Part shown: positions 8,236 to 17,118 of the stretch, piece by piece
Layout of the letters: each line of letters begins with the position of its first letter
How positions within the stretch are numbered: the stretch's first letter is position 1
Origin: Candidatus Allochristensenella caecavium
GTDB taxonomy: Bacteria; Bacillota; Clostridia; Christensenellales; QAND01
Reading direction: 5' to 3'
Assembly: GCA_904397865.1 (NCBI GenBank)
Contig: CAJFOS010000017.1
Span: 54,863-118,862, forward strand
Length of the DNA: 64,000 nt
Made by a program: the position numbers and the translations under genes
Notes under the pieces: generated by a model
The model's input: only the letters and a program-made list of their open reading frames with translations
Databases searched by the model: none
Told to the model about the DNA's origin: nothing

Positions 8236-9150
8236 ATGGAAATCACCGAGCAGATTGGGCGGCTCAAGCAGCAGCGCGGCGCGCTGATTTTAGCCCATTA
8301 CTATGTGCCGGAGGAGATTCAGCAAATCGCGGATTTTGTCGGCGATTCTTATTTTTTGAGCAAAAAGGCCATGGAAGCGCCGCAAAAGACGATTGTGTTC
8401 TGCGGCGTGCAGTTTATGGGCGAAAGCGCAAAGCTGATGAGCCCGGACAAGACCATCCTGCTGCCGGATGCCGCGGCGGACTGCCCGATGGCCCACATGG
8501 CCACGCCGCAGGAGGTTGCGCGTGTGCGGGCGGAACACCCGGATGCAGCCGTCGTGTGTTACATCAATTCCACTGCCGAACTGAAAAGCTGCTGCGATGT
8601 ATGCGTGACCAGTTCCAATGCGGTGAAGATTGTACGCGCGTTGCCGCAAAACGAAATTTTCTTCATTCCGGACAGCAATCTGGCGCATTATATCGCCCAG
8701 CAGGTGCCGGAGAAAACGTTTGTGTTCGGCACCGGCTATTGCCATGTGCACCACAGCATCACCGAGCAGATGGTGCGGCAGGCCCGGCGCGAACACCCGC
8801 AGGCATTGTTTGTTGCGCACCCGGAATGCCGCGGGGATGTGCTGGCGTTGGCGGATGCGGTAGGCAGCACGTCGGAGATTATCGATTTTGCCACGCAAAA
8901 CCCGGCGCAGGAATTTATCGTCGGCACGGAGATGGGCGTATTGTATGAACTGCAAAAGCGCAATCCGGATAAACGCTTTTATCCGGTGCATGCCCACCAG
9001 GTTTGCCCCAACATGAAACGCAATTCGCTGGAAAAGGTACGCGATGCGCTGGAGAATATGCAGCCGGCTGTGGAATTGCCGGGCCAATGGAGCCGGCGAG
9101 CGCTGGCACCGCTGGAACAGATGCATACTCTGGCGGAAGCAGCCCGTTGA
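8236..9150 (+). CDS. nadA: Quinolinate synthase NadA
   Basis: 304 residues from ATG 8236, preceded by GAGGGTG; an upstream in-frame ATG at 8194 gives a non-conserved leader. Family motifs include ILAHYYVPEEIQQIADFVGDS, FCGVQFMGESAK, NSTAELK, and the C-terminal CPNMKRNSLEK. The scattered conserved cysteines would bind the 4Fe-4S cluster that catalyses condensation of iminoaspartate with dihydroxyacetone phosphate to quinolinate. First gene of nadA-nadB-nadC-niaR. Confidence 0.97.
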   Translation: MEITEQIGRLKQQRGALILAHYYVPEEIQQIADFVGDSYFLSKKAMEAPQKTIVFCGVQFMGESAKLMSPDKTILLPDAAADCPMAHMATPQEVARVRAEHPDAAVVCYINSTAELKSCCDVCVTSSNAVKIVRALPQNEIFFIPDSNLAHYIAQQVPEKTFVFGTGYCHVHHSITEQMVRQARREHPQALFVAHPECRGDVLALADAVGSTSEIIDFATQNPAQEFIVGTEMGVLYELQKRNPDKRFYPVHAHQVCPNMKRNSLEKVRDALENMQPAVELPGQWSRRALAPLEQMHTLAEAAR

Positions 9151-9164
9151 GAGAAGGGGAGAAG

Positions 9165-10484
9165 ATGGAAACCAGCACCGATGTGCTTATTGTCGGCACA
9201 GGCGCCGCGGGCCTGTTTTGCGCGCTGCATCTGCCGCCGTCCTGCCGGGTGCTTTGCATCACCAAGGAAGAGATGGAGCAAAGCGATTCCTTTCTGGCAC
9301 AGGGGGGCATCTGCACGCTCAAGGACCCATCCGATTATCCGGCGTTTTTTGACGACACCATGCGCGCCGGCCATCGGGAAAACGACCCTGACGCCGTGCG
9401 TGAAATGATTTGCAATGCCCCGGACGCGATTGCGGATTTGTTGGCCTTCGGCGTTTCGTTTGACCGGGACGCCCAGGGGTTTGCCTACACGCGAGAAGGC
9501 GCGCATTCCACCAGCCGTATCCTCCATCATGATGATTTGACCGGTGCGGAGATTACCGGCACGCTATTGCAGCGGGCCCGGGAACGGGCGAACATCACCC
9601 TACTGCCGCACACCGCCATGGTGGATATCGTCCTGCAGGATGATGTGTGTACGGGCGCGGTCGTGCGTGATGAAAAGGGACAGATTTTCACCGTGGCGGC
9701 CAAGGCCGTCGTCTGGGCGACGGGCGGAATTGGCGGCCTGTTTGCCCATTCGACCAATTTTCCGCATATCACGGCGGATGCACTGGCCATCGCGCTTGTG
9801 CATGGCATTGCCGTGCGGGATGTCAGCTATATCCAAATTCATCCAACGGTCCTGTATGCGTCGTCCCCCGGCCGCCGTTTTTTGATTTCTGAATCCGTGC
9901 GCGGCGAGGGGGCGGTGCTGCTCAATGCAGCGGGCGAACGGTTTTGCGATGAACTGCAGCCGCGGGACGTGGTCACAGCAAACATCGTCCGGCAGATGCA
10001 GGCAGACGGAACGGACCACGTGTTCCTGTCGCTGACGCACCTGGATACGCAGCGGATTGCCGCACGATTTCCGAATATTTTCCGCACCTGTTTGCAACAG
10101 GGCATCGACATGCGCACACAACCCATTCCCGTTACCCCCGCCCAGCATTATTACATGGGCGGCGTGCGGACGGATACCTTTGGCCGCACGTCCTGCAAGC
10201 ATCTGTATGCTGTGGGCGAGGCCGGCTGCAACGGTGTGCATGGCCGCAACCGCCTGGCCAGCAATTCCTTGCTGGAGAGCCTGGTGTTTGCCAAGCGCGC
10301 TGCGCAGGATATCGCCGAGGCTCTGCCGTCTATCCACATCAGGACATCGGCCGTCCAGCAGGCGCCGTACCAGGATGCCGCCGCGCTGCGCGCCCATTAT
10401 AAACACATCGTGATGGAAGCGATACGAAAAGGAGATGCACAGTTTTATGATAAATGGTGCCATAATGCCGATACAAATGGATGA
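9165..10484 (+). CDS. nadB: L-aspartate oxidase NadB, short form
   Basis: 439 residues from ATG 9165 (AGGGGAG 5 bp upstream), 14 bp after nadA. The dinucleotide-binding VGTGAAGL starts the FAD domain; FLAQGGI, HSTSRILHHDDLTG, ATGGIGGLF, EAGCNGVHGRNRLASNSLLE are succinate dehydrogenase/NadB motifs. Makes iminoaspartate for NadA. The helical C-terminal domain of long NadB forms (about 530 residues) is mostly absent, as in other short NadB proteins. Its 3' end overlaps nadC. Confidence 0.95.
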   Translation: METSTDVLIVGTGAAGLFCALHLPPSCRVLCITKEEMEQSDSFLAQGGICTLKDPSDYPAFFDDTMRAGHRENDPDAVREMICNAPDAIADLLAFGVSFDRDAQGFAYTREGAHSTSRILHHDDLTGAEITGTLLQRARERANITLLPHTAMVDIVLQDDVCTGAVVRDEKGQIFTVAAKAVVWATGGIGGLFAHSTNFPHITADALAIALVHGIAVRDVSYIQIHPTVLYASSPGRRFLISESVRGEGAVLLNAAGERFCDELQPRDVVTANIVRQMQADGTDHVFLSLTHLDTQRIAARFPNIFRTCLQQGIDMRTQPIPVTPAQHYYMGGVRTDTFGRTSCKHLYAVGEAGCNGVHGRNRLASNSLLESLVFAKRAAQDIAEALPSIHIRTSAVQQAPYQDAAALRAHYKHIVMEAIRKGDAQFYDKWCHNADTNG

Positions 10485-11301
10485 CCTGCTGCGTCAGGCG
10501 TTGGCGGAGGATATCACAAGCGAAGATGTGAGCACCGCCGCCGTCATGCCGGACTTCTGCGCCGGTTCGGTTGAATTGATTGCCAAGCAAGACGGCGTGC
10601 TGGCCGGATTGCCGGTGTTTGCGCGCGTGTTTACGTTGCTGGACGATACGTTTTGCCTGCAAACGACCTATCAGGATGGGGATGCAGTGACCAAGGGCAC
10701 GCTTATCGGCACATTGTTCGGCGATATCCGTGCGCTGCTTTCCGGCGAACGCACGGCGCTCAATTATTTGCAGCGCATGAGCGGCATCGCCACGCTGACG
10801 CGCGAAATGGCCGATGTGCTCAAAGGGAGCCATACGCGCCTGCTCGATACCCGCAAGACCACGCCCAACATGCGCATTTTTGAAAAATACGCGGTGCGGG
10901 TTGGCGGCGGGCAGAACCACCGCTACAACCTGTCCGACGGCGTGCTGCTCAAGGATAACCACATCGATGCCGCCGGCGGCGTGCGCCAGGCGGTGGAAAA
11001 GGCCAGGGCGTACGCGCCGTTTGTCCGTAAGATTGAAGTGGAAGTGGAGACGCTGGAAATGGTGGAAGAAGCCTTGCAGGCGGGGGCCGATATCATCATG
11101 CTGGATAATATGGACGATGTGACCATGCAGAAGGCCGTTAGCCGCATTGCGGGCCGGGCGTTGACAGAATGTTCCGGCAATGTCACCAAAGAGCGCCTGC
11201 GGGCTATCGCGGCCACTGGCGTGGACTTCGTGTCCTGCGGCGCGCTGACGCATTCCGCGCCGATTATGGATTTATCGCTCAAACATCTCAAACGGATTTG
11301 A
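10447..11301 (+). CDS. nadC: Nicotinate-nucleotide pyrophosphorylase NadC
   Basis: 284 residues from ATG 10447, with AGGAG about 12 bp upstream; ATG 10435 and 10465 are alternatives. LRQALAEDITSEDVST, the ERTALNYLQRMSGIATLT helix, LLDTRKTTPNMR, GGGQNHRYNLSD, LKDNHID and EVEVETLE are conserved NadC motifs lining the quinolinate and PRPP sites. Converts quinolinate to nicotinate mononucleotide. Overlaps the end of nadB by 38 bp. Confidence 0.95.
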   Translation: MINGAIMPIQMDDLLRQALAEDITSEDVSTAAVMPDFCAGSVELIAKQDGVLAGLPVFARVFTLLDDTFCLQTTYQDGDAVTKGTLIGTLFGDIRALLSGERTALNYLQRMSGIATLTREMADVLKGSHTRLLDTRKTTPNMRIFEKYAVRVGGGQNHRYNLSDGVLLKDNHIDAAGGVRQAVEKARAYAPFVRKIEVEVETLEMVEEALQAGADIIMLDNMDDVTMQKAVSRIAGRALTECSGNVTKERLRAIAATGVDFVSCGALTHSAPIMDLSLKHLKRI

Positions 11302-11337
11302 GCGCGGAGCAAACGGGAAGAAAGGGGGAGAGCGGAT

Positions 11338-11868
11338 TTGAACGCTCAACAGCGCCGGCAAACGATTTTGCAGATTCTTCAAAACAGCGATACGCCTGTC
11401 AGCGCCACGGCGTTGGCGGATGCGGTGCAGGTCAGCCGCCAGTCCGTGGTGGGGGATATCGCGTTGCTGCGTGCGGCGCATATGCCCATTCTGGCTACAC
11501 CACGCGGCTATGTGCTGCAGAAGACAGAACCGTCTTCTGTCCCTGGATGGACCTATTCGCTTGTGTGCAAACACGGATATGAGCAAATGGAGCAGGAGCT
11601 GCTGATTGTGGTGGACAACGGCGGCGGGGTATTGGATGTAACGATTGAACATCCGGTTTACCGTGAGATGACCGGAACGCTGAACCTGTTTTCCCGCCAT
11701 GATGTGCAGAATTTTATGCAGAATTTAAGCCAGGGGCAGGCGCTGCCCTTAAGCCGGCTGACCGACGGCGTGCACCGGCATACCATCTGCTGCCGTACAC
11801 AGGCGGATTATGAGCGCATCGTGCATGCGTTGCGGGCGGCGGGCATCCTGGTGGCGGAAGCGCAGTAA
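11338..11868 (+). CDS. niaR: NiaR-type nicotinate-responsive repressor (HTH_11 plus 3H domain)
   Basis: 176 residues starting at TTG 11338, 7 bp after AGGGGGAG. N-terminal winged helix (RQTILQILQNSDTPVSATAL, recognition helix VSRQSVVGDI), then a 3H domain whose three His are visible in IEHPVY, VHRHT and neighbouring strands; these bind a metal in known NiaR proteins. Last gene of the nad operon, so it likely represses it when nicotinate is available. Confidence 0.92.
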   Translation: MNAQQRRQTILQILQNSDTPVSATALADAVQVSRQSVVGDIALLRAAHMPILATPRGYVLQKTEPSSVPGWTYSLVCKHGYEQMEQELLIVVDNGGGVLDVTIEHPVYREMTGTLNLFSRHDVQNFMQNLSQGQALPLSRLTDGVHRHTICCRTQADYERIVHALRAAGILVAEAQ

Positions 11869-12006
11869 AAAGACATACCACGCAAAAGCAAAGGCGGCGG
11901 AGCCCTTAAGGGGGTGCAGCCGTCTTTTTTTGTGGCGTTGCATGTATTTTCACAGCACTGTGTTATACTGGTGTCAAAGATATCAATGGAACGGGGGACG
12001 GTTGTG

Positions 12007-13335
12007 ATGCAAAAGCGCAGTCAATGGGCATCCAGCATCGGCTTTCTGCTGGCAACGGCAGGCGCAGCGATAGGCCTGGGCAACTTATGGAAATTTCCAT
12101 ATTTGATGGGGAAAAACGGCGGGTTTGCATTTCTGGCGGCCTATCTCTTTTTTGTGGTGGTGCTGGGGTTGCCGGTGATGATGACGGAAATGGCCATCGG
12201 TCGTAAAACGCAGAAAAATCCCATCGGCGCGTTTGCCGCTATCAACCGCCGGACGACGTTCATCGGGGTGATGGGCGTAGCATCTGCCTTTATCATCCTT
12301 TCGTATTACAGCGTCATCGGCGGCTGGCTGCTCAAATACATCGCCTCCTATGCCACGACCGGTGCGGCGCCGGCGGATTTTACGGCCTATACCGCCCAGC
12401 CCGTCGAACCGCTCGTATGGCATGGAATCTTTATGCTCTGCACGGCGCTGATTTGCTACAAAGGCACCCATGGGATTGAAAAGGCATCGAAGTGGATGAT
12501 GCCCGGGCTGTTTGTGCTGCTGGTGGTTATCATCGTGCGCTCGGTCACTTTGCCGGGCGCGGGCGCAGGGCTGGCGTTCATTTTCAAACCCGACCTGTCC
12601 GCCTTTACATGGGACTCCGTCGTCGCTGCACTGGGGCAGGTGTTTTATTCGCTGAGCCTGGGCATGGGCATCACGCTGACATACGGCAGTTATTTGAATA
12701 AAAAGGAGAATATTCCGCTCAACTGCGCCAAGGTGGCGGGGCTGGATACCATGGTGGCGGTCATGGCTGGCGTGGCGATTTTTCCGGCCGTATTTTCCGT
12801 CGGCCTGGCGCCCGAACAGGGCCCAGGGCTGATTTTTGGCACGCTGCCGCATGTGTTTGGGCAGATGGCGGGCGGCTCGCTGTTTGCCATCCTGTTTTTT
12901 GTACTGATGTTCTTTGCGGCGGTGACCAGCGCCATTGCGCTGCTGGAATGCATCGTATCCTATGCGGTGGATGATTTGCACTGGAGCCGGAAAAAGGCGG
13001 TGGCCTGGCTGGCCGTTGGCATCTTTGCGCTGGGCGTGCTCAGTTCGCTGTCCTTTGGCCCGCTGGCGCAATGGAAGATATTGCATTATAACTTCTTTGA
13101 CCTGATGGGCGTGCTGACGGACAACATCCTCCTGCCGCTGGGCGGCCTGGCAATGTGCATTTATGTCGGCTGGTTCTGGGGGCCGGGTCAGCTTATCCTG
13201 GAAATGGAAAGCGAGGGCGTACGGTTCCGGCTTCAGAAAGCATGGATATGGTGCATTCGTCTGATTACGCCGGTGCTGATTGCAGTGGTGATGGTGCTGG
13301 GTTTTATCAACATCGTGCAGGTTATCGGCGGCTGA
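12007..13335 (+). CDS. Sodium-dependent transporter, NSS/SNF family
   Basis: 442 residues from ATG 12007 with GGGGGA upstream. Twelve or so helices; the TM1 signature GAAIGLGNLWKFPYLMGKNGGFAF holds the Na+ and substrate-binding backbone found in LeuT-fold NSS proteins, and TM6-TM8 motifs (YSLSLGMGITLTYGSY, AAVTSAIALLE) follow. It probably imports an amino acid or related solute with Na+. Substrate is not predictable. Monocistronic, ending at a perfect palindromic terminator. Confidence 0.92.
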   Translation: MQKRSQWASSIGFLLATAGAAIGLGNLWKFPYLMGKNGGFAFLAAYLFFVVVLGLPVMMTEMAIGRKTQKNPIGAFAAINRRTTFIGVMGVASAFIILSYYSVIGGWLLKYIASYATTGAAPADFTAYTAQPVEPLVWHGIFMLCTALICYKGTHGIEKASKWMMPGLFVLLVVIIVRSVTLPGAGAGLAFIFKPDLSAFTWDSVVAALGQVFYSLSLGMGITLTYGSYLNKKENIPLNCAKVAGLDTMVAVMAGVAIFPAVFSVGLAPEQGPGLIFGTLPHVFGQMAGGSLFAILFFVLMFFAAVTSAIALLECIVSYAVDDLHWSRKKAVAWLAVGIFALGVLSSLSFGPLAQWKILHYNFFDLMGVLTDNILLPLGGLAMCIYVGWFWGPGQLILEMESEGVRFRLQKAWIWCIRLITPVLIAVVMVLGFINIVQVIGG

Positions 13336-13388
13336 GGCACGGAAAGGGCGGTTGAGCCAACCGTGTGCAGACGGAAGAGAGAAAAAGA

Positions 13389-13416
13389 AAAGGCATCGGA
13401 AATTCCGATGCCTTTT
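13389..13416. terminator. Perfect palindromic terminator, likely bidirectional
   Basis: 26-bp perfect palindrome (13389-13414) flanked by A-rich and T-rich tracts, between the rightward NSS transporter gene and the leftward feo operon. Confidence 0.88.
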
Positions 13417-13507
13417 TGTCAGTGCCCTTGGTTGAAGGGCGGGAGAAAATAAGGATTGCGACATTGGTGTCATATGGTTCGCGTGTAAGGAGGTCGCAAT
13501 GGCTGCC

Positions 13508-13729
13508 TCAATCCTTATGGGGGGGCTTGACATGCAGCGGCACGGGGCCGGACCCTTGGCAGCTACAGTTGTGGTCATGGGAGGCGGAGTGGCATCCGCC
13601 GCACCCGCCGCAACTGCCGCAGCCGCCGGCACACTGGCCGCTTTTCATATTTTTGTATGTGGTGCGGATGGCAAATCCAACGAGCACTGCCAGTGCCGCA
13701 CAGATGAGAATTGTACCCCACATTACCAT
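13508..13729 (-). CDS. FeoB-associated Cys-rich membrane protein
   Basis: 73 residues (71 if translation starts at the second ATG, 13723, which is better spaced from AAAGGAG). One N-terminal membrane helix, then a cytoplasmic cluster of CxxC-like pairs and a His/Cys tail (CAGGCGSCGGCGGC). This is the small partner usually found after feoB in Clostridia; it may bind iron or assist FeoB assembly. Last gene of the feo operon, 27 bp after feoB. Confidence 0.88.
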   Translation of the reverse strand: MVMWGTILICAALAVLVGFAIRTTYKNMKSGQCAGGCGSCGGCGGCHSASHDHNCSCQGSGPVPLHVKPPHKD

Positions 13730-13756
13730 CCCACTCCTTTCTTGTTTTCGTACAGG

Positions 13757-16270
13757 TTACGCTTTCATTTGCGCGGCTTGGCGCATCAGCGCTTTTTCCG
13801 GGTCATCATAGTGCCGGAACAGCAGCCACAGGAAGAACGCAACCAGGATGACCGCTACGATGGTGAATACACCGAACGAACCGGTTGTAAACAGCATCCC
13901 CAGCTGGTAGATGCACAGCGATACGCAGTAGGCCAGGCCGCATTGATAGCCAATGGCGAACCAGAACCATTTGCCGCTGTTCATTTCGCGCTTGATAGCG
14001 CCCATCGCCGCAAAGCACGGCGCACACAGCAGGTTGAATACCAGGAACGAATACGCAGCGAGCGGCGTAAAGCTGCCAGCCAGCGTGCCCCAGATTTCCC
14101 AGCCGTTTTCAGCTACTTCTGCAAAACCGTACAGGATGCCAAACGTGCCAACCACATTTTCCTTGGCTACCAGGCCCGTGATGGCCGCCACAGCTGCCTG
14201 CCAGTGGCCCCAGCCCAGCGGCACAAACAGCCATGCAAGTGCATTGCCAAGCCATGCCAGGATGCTCAGGTTCAGCTGGTCTCCTTCAAGCATCGTAAAC
14301 GCACCGTCCACAAAGCCGAAGTTCGAAGTGAACCAGACGAAAATCGTGGACAACAGAATGATGGTACCCGCTTTTTTGATAAACGACGAGCCGCGTTCCC
14401 ATACGCTGCGCAGCACATTGCCGACCGTCGGCCAGTGGTAAGCGGGCAGCTCCATGACGAAGGGAGCCGGGTCACCGGCAAACATCTTGGTTTTCTTCAA
14501 GATGATACCGGAGAGAATAATCGCCGCGATGCCCACAAAGTAAGCGCTTGGGGCAACCCACCATGCGCCGCCGAACAGCGCGCCGGCGATAAGAGCGATG
14601 ATAGGAAGTTTCGCTCCGCAGGGAACGAAGGTTGTTGTCATAATAGTCATCCGGCGGTCGCGTTCGTTTTCAATTGTACGCGACGCCATGACGCCCGGCA
14701 CGCCGCAGCCCGAACCGATGAGCATCGGGATAAAGGATTTGCCGGACAGGCCAAATTTGCGGAAGATACGGTCCATGATAAATGCGATACGCGCCATGTA
14801 GCCGCAGCCTTCCAGGAAGGCCAGGAACAGGAAGAGAACGAGCATCTGCGGGACAAACCCGAGCACCGCGCCCACACCAGCGACGATACCGTCGAGAATT
14901 AGGCTTTGCAGCCAGGGCGCACAGTGGATGGCCGTCAACCCATCTTCAATCAGCACCGGAATACCGGGCACCCACACGCCGTAATCGGCCGGGTCGGGTT
15001 CTTCAGCGGCCATGCCCGCTTCAAAGTCGGCCAGGGAAACGGGAAGCGTTTCTTCCACCTGTCCCTCATCCCCCAGCACTTCGGCTGTGGCCGTTAGGTT
15101 TTGTGCCTGCGCCTGTGCAACAAACGCGCTGATGATGGCCGGGTCCACTTCCTCCGCTTCCTCATTGGCCACCGCGTCCATCGCGGCGGTCAGCGCGCTG
15201 GTATCGATGCCGGCGTTTTCCGCTGCCTCAATATAAGCGTCGCGCTTAAGCGTGCTAAGCGAGTATTCGTCTGCCAGTTCATTATATTCCGCATCGCCGA
15301 TGCCAAGCAAATGCCAGCCATCGCCGAATACGCCGTCGTTGGCCCAGTCCGTCGCATAAGTGCCGACGGTGGTCACTGAGACGAAATACACAAGGAACAT
15401 AACAACTGCGAAAATCGGCAGTGCCAGCCAACGGTTGGTGACAACGCGGTCGATTTTATCCGAAATGGTCAGTTTGCGTTTTTGTTTTTTCACGCAGTCC
15501 TTCATCAGTTCGCCGATGTAGGTATAGCGTTCGTCCGTGATGATGCTTTCCGCATCGTCGTCCGCTGCCTGTTCACAGGCGACAATCAACGCTTCAATCT
15601 GTTCTTTCTGCGCGTCGGTCAGCTGAATGGTTTCCAGCACTTTTTCATCGCGTTCAAACAGTTTAACGGCATACCAGCGCTTTTGCTCGGCCAACACATC
15701 TTTTTCGATAATGGCGGCAATGCCGTTCAATGCCTTTTCCACGTCCGCGTTAAAGGTGTGCTGCGGGGTTGTAACAATTTTCTGTTCTGCGGTGCGGATG
15801 GCCACATCCATCAGCTCTTTGAGCCCGGTCCCCTTGAGCGCCGAGGTCTCCACCACTTCGCAACCCAAGGCGCGGCTCAGTTTTTTTGTGTCGATGACGT
15901 CCCCGTTTTTCTTCACGATGTCCATCATGTTCAGCGCCACAACCACGGGAATTCCCAGTTCGGTCAGCTGTGTGGTCAGGTATAAGTTCCGTTCAATATT
16001 GGATGCGTCCACCAAGTTGACAATGACGTCCGGACGTTCCTGTAATAAATAATTCCGAGAAATGACCTCTTCCAACGTATAGGGGGAGAGGGAATAGATG
16101 CCCGGCAAGTCCATAATGGCCACATCTTTACGCCCTTTGAGCTTGCCTTCCTTTTTTTCTACCGTTACGCCCGGCCAGTTCCCCACAAACTGCGAAGAAC
16201 CGGTCAATGCATTAAACATTGTGGTTTTGCCACAGTTGGGGTTGCCCGCCAAAGCAAGCCGAATACCCAT
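13757..16270 (-). CDS. feoB: Ferrous iron transporter FeoB
   Basis: 837 residues from ATG 16270 (GAGGAGG 10 bp upstream). The G-domain carries GNPNCGKTT, DLPG and NMMD, then a GDI-like helical spacer and the membrane permease. Core permease motifs GSGCGVPG and the second gate FVPCGAKLP are intact. A poorly conserved, acidic segment of about 130 residues (about 310-440) separates the first membrane helix from the rest. Imports Fe2+ across the inner membrane. Co-transcribed with two feoA genes. Confidence 0.97.
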   Translation of the reverse strand: MGIRLALAGNPNCGKTTMFNALTGSSQFVGNWPGVTVEKKEGKLKGRKDVAIMDLPGIYSLSPYTLEEVISRNYLLQERPDVIVNLVDASNIERNLYLTTQLTELGIPVVVALNMMDIVKKNGDVIDTKKLSRALGCEVVETSALKGTGLKELMDVAIRTAEQKIVTTPQHTFNADVEKALNGIAAIIEKDVLAEQKRWYAVKLFERDEKVLETIQLTDAQKEQIEALIVACEQAADDDAESIITDERYTYIGELMKDCVKKQKRKLTISDKIDRVVTNRWLALPIFAVVMFLVYFVSVTTVGTYATDWANDGVFGDGWHLLGIGDAEYNELADEYSLSTLKRDAYIEAAENAGIDTSALTAAMDAVANEEAEEVDPAIISAFVAQAQAQNLTATAEVLGDEGQVEETLPVSLADFEAGMAAEEPDPADYGVWVPGIPVLIEDGLTAIHCAPWLQSLILDGIVAGVGAVLGFVPQMLVLFLFLAFLEGCGYMARIAFIMDRIFRKFGLSGKSFIPMLIGSGCGVPGVMASRTIENERDRRMTIMTTTFVPCGAKLPIIALIAGALFGGAWWVAPSAYFVGIAAIILSGIILKKTKMFAGDPAPFVMELPAYHWPTVGNVLRSVWERGSSFIKKAGTIILLSTIFVWFTSNFGFVDGAFTMLEGDQLNLSILAWLGNALAWLFVPLGWGHWQAAVAAITGLVAKENVVGTFGILYGFAEVAENGWEIWGTLAGSFTPLAAYSFLVFNLLCAPCFAAMGAIKREMNSGKWFWFAIGYQCGLAYCVSLCIYQLGMLFTTGSFGVFTIVAVILVAFFLWLLFRHYDDPEKALMRQAAQMKA

Positions 16271-16345
16271 CGAAAAATTCCTCCTCTGCAAGACATCGTC
16301 TGCTGGCCTTGTTTGGCCAAGGCCTTTGTAGGATGCCCTTCCACA

Positions 16346-16363
16346 GGTTAGCCCAGGCTAACC
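16346..16363. promoter_or_regulatory. Internal iron-repressor-like dyad between feoA and feoB
   Basis: GGTTAGCCCAGGCTAACC, a perfect dyad of GTTAG-N6-CTAAC form, located 26 bp past the feoA stop and about 75 bp before feoB. It has the same core as two dyads at the operon promoter. DtxR/MntR-family metal repressors bind TTAG/CTAA-type dyads; the identity of the regulator is inferred. Confidence 0.65.
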
Positions 16364-16389
16364 ATTAAACAAAAAATACAAGTATACGC

Positions 16390-16611
16390 CTACTCCACAA
16401 AGATGCAGCTGGCGTCCTGTTTGCGCAGCGACAATTCATACCCGCGTACTGTGATTTCCACCGGGTCGCCCAATGGCGCTACCTTGCGCACGTACACGCT
16501 TGTGCCCTTGGTGAGCCCCATGTCCATGATGCGCCGCTTGATGGCCCCAGTTCCAACCAGTTTTTGGATGGTCACGGTTTTCCCGCAGGGAACCTCCCGC
16601 AGTTCTTGCAT
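16390..16611 (-). CDS. feoA: FeoA domain protein (second copy)
   Basis: 73 residues from ATG 16611, with AAAGGGGG upstream. SH3-like FeoA fold: LREVPCGKTVTI start, KRRIMDMGLTKGTSVYVRKVAPLGDPVEI core and ELSLRKQDA end. FeoA proteins associate with FeoB and affect its activity. A frame extending to 16659 adds a non-conserved leader. Confidence 0.92.
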   Translation of the reverse strand: MQELREVPCGKTVTIQKLVGTGAIKRRIMDMGLTKGTSVYVRKVAPLGDPVEITVRGYELSLRKQDASCIFVE

Positions 16612-16668
16612 CGTTTTTCCCCCTTTCATTCCTCCATGAAAATATGTTTGAACGGGCAACCGCCCGGT

Positions 16669-16878
16669 TCAGACCATGATGCGATTTGCCATGCTTTTGC
16701 TGATGGCCACGCGCGTTCCCTTGACGCTGACAATCACATTGCCAGCCATCTGCGAAACAACCGTGATGACCCCACCTTCCACAAAACCGAGGCTTTCGAG
16801 AAATCGACGCGTTTCATCTTTGCCGCGCACCGCTTTGACGGTTTCTTCCGTGCCGGTAGGCAACATTGTTAAAGGCAT
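16669..16878 (-). CDS. feoA: FeoA domain protein (first copy)
   Basis: 69 residues; ATG 16878 follows AAGGAAGTGAG. Short SH3-like FeoA fold with RRFLESLGFVEGG and GTRVAISKSMANRIMV. First gene of feoA-feoA-feoB. Two differing FeoA genes in tandem are common in Clostridia and may form a heteromeric cap on FeoB. Confidence 0.9.
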   Translation of the reverse strand: MPLTMLPTGTEETVKAVRGKDETRRFLESLGFVEGGVITVVSQMAGNVIVSVKGTRVAISKSMANRIMV

Positions 16879-16900
16879 AATTGTGGCTCACTTCCTTTTT

Positions 16901-16953
16901 GTTAGTCCGTGCTAACATCGTGTCCAAAGAGAAGGGTTAGTTAAAGCTAACCC
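16901..16953. promoter_or_regulatory. Two GTTAG-N6-CTAAC dyads in the feo leader
   Basis: Dyad 1: GGGTTAG-TTAAAG-CTAACCC (16934-16953; palindrome extends to 16932-16955). Dyad 2: GTTAG-TCCGTG-CTAAC (16901-16916). Dyad 1 lies just downstream of the predicted -10 box, the right place to block transcription. With the internal copy at 16346 they form a three-site set for a metal-dependent repressor. Confidence 0.75.
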
Positions 16954-16966
16954 TTTTTCTGCTAGC

Positions 16967-16995
16967 ACTATAGCACGAATGACCAGGGCTGTCAA
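16967..16995 (-). promoter_or_regulatory. feo operon promoter
   Basis: On the reverse strand TTGACA (16990-16995), 17-bp spacer, TATAGT (16967-16972). Near-consensus sigma-A promoter, with dyad 1 starting about 13 bp downstream. Confidence 0.85.
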
Positions 16996-17118
16996 TTCTT
17001 TTTTTGACACAAAATATACAAATTGCTTTTTGGTTTTATACAAATTTAATGCGCACGGGAACGCGGCTGCTATATACTAGGCACGAATGAATACGGACGA
17101 CGGACAGGAGGAGGGCCA

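Noticed and set aside
13449..13516. Inverted repeats ATTGCGAC/GTCGCAAT and AAGGATT/AATCCTT near the feo end
   Set aside because: Arms are short and overlap, and the T-run is missing; the palindrome at 13389 is a better terminator.
12085..13632. 515-codon leftward frame opposite the NSS transporter
   Set aside because: Antisense to a strongly conserved transporter; composition is typical of a GC-rich shadow frame.
13499..14902. 467-codon rightward frame beginning AAGGAGGTCGCA-ATG
   Set aside because: It has a good-looking start, but it is antisense to feoB and made of low-plausibility His/Gln/Arg-rich residues. The feoB frame is certain.
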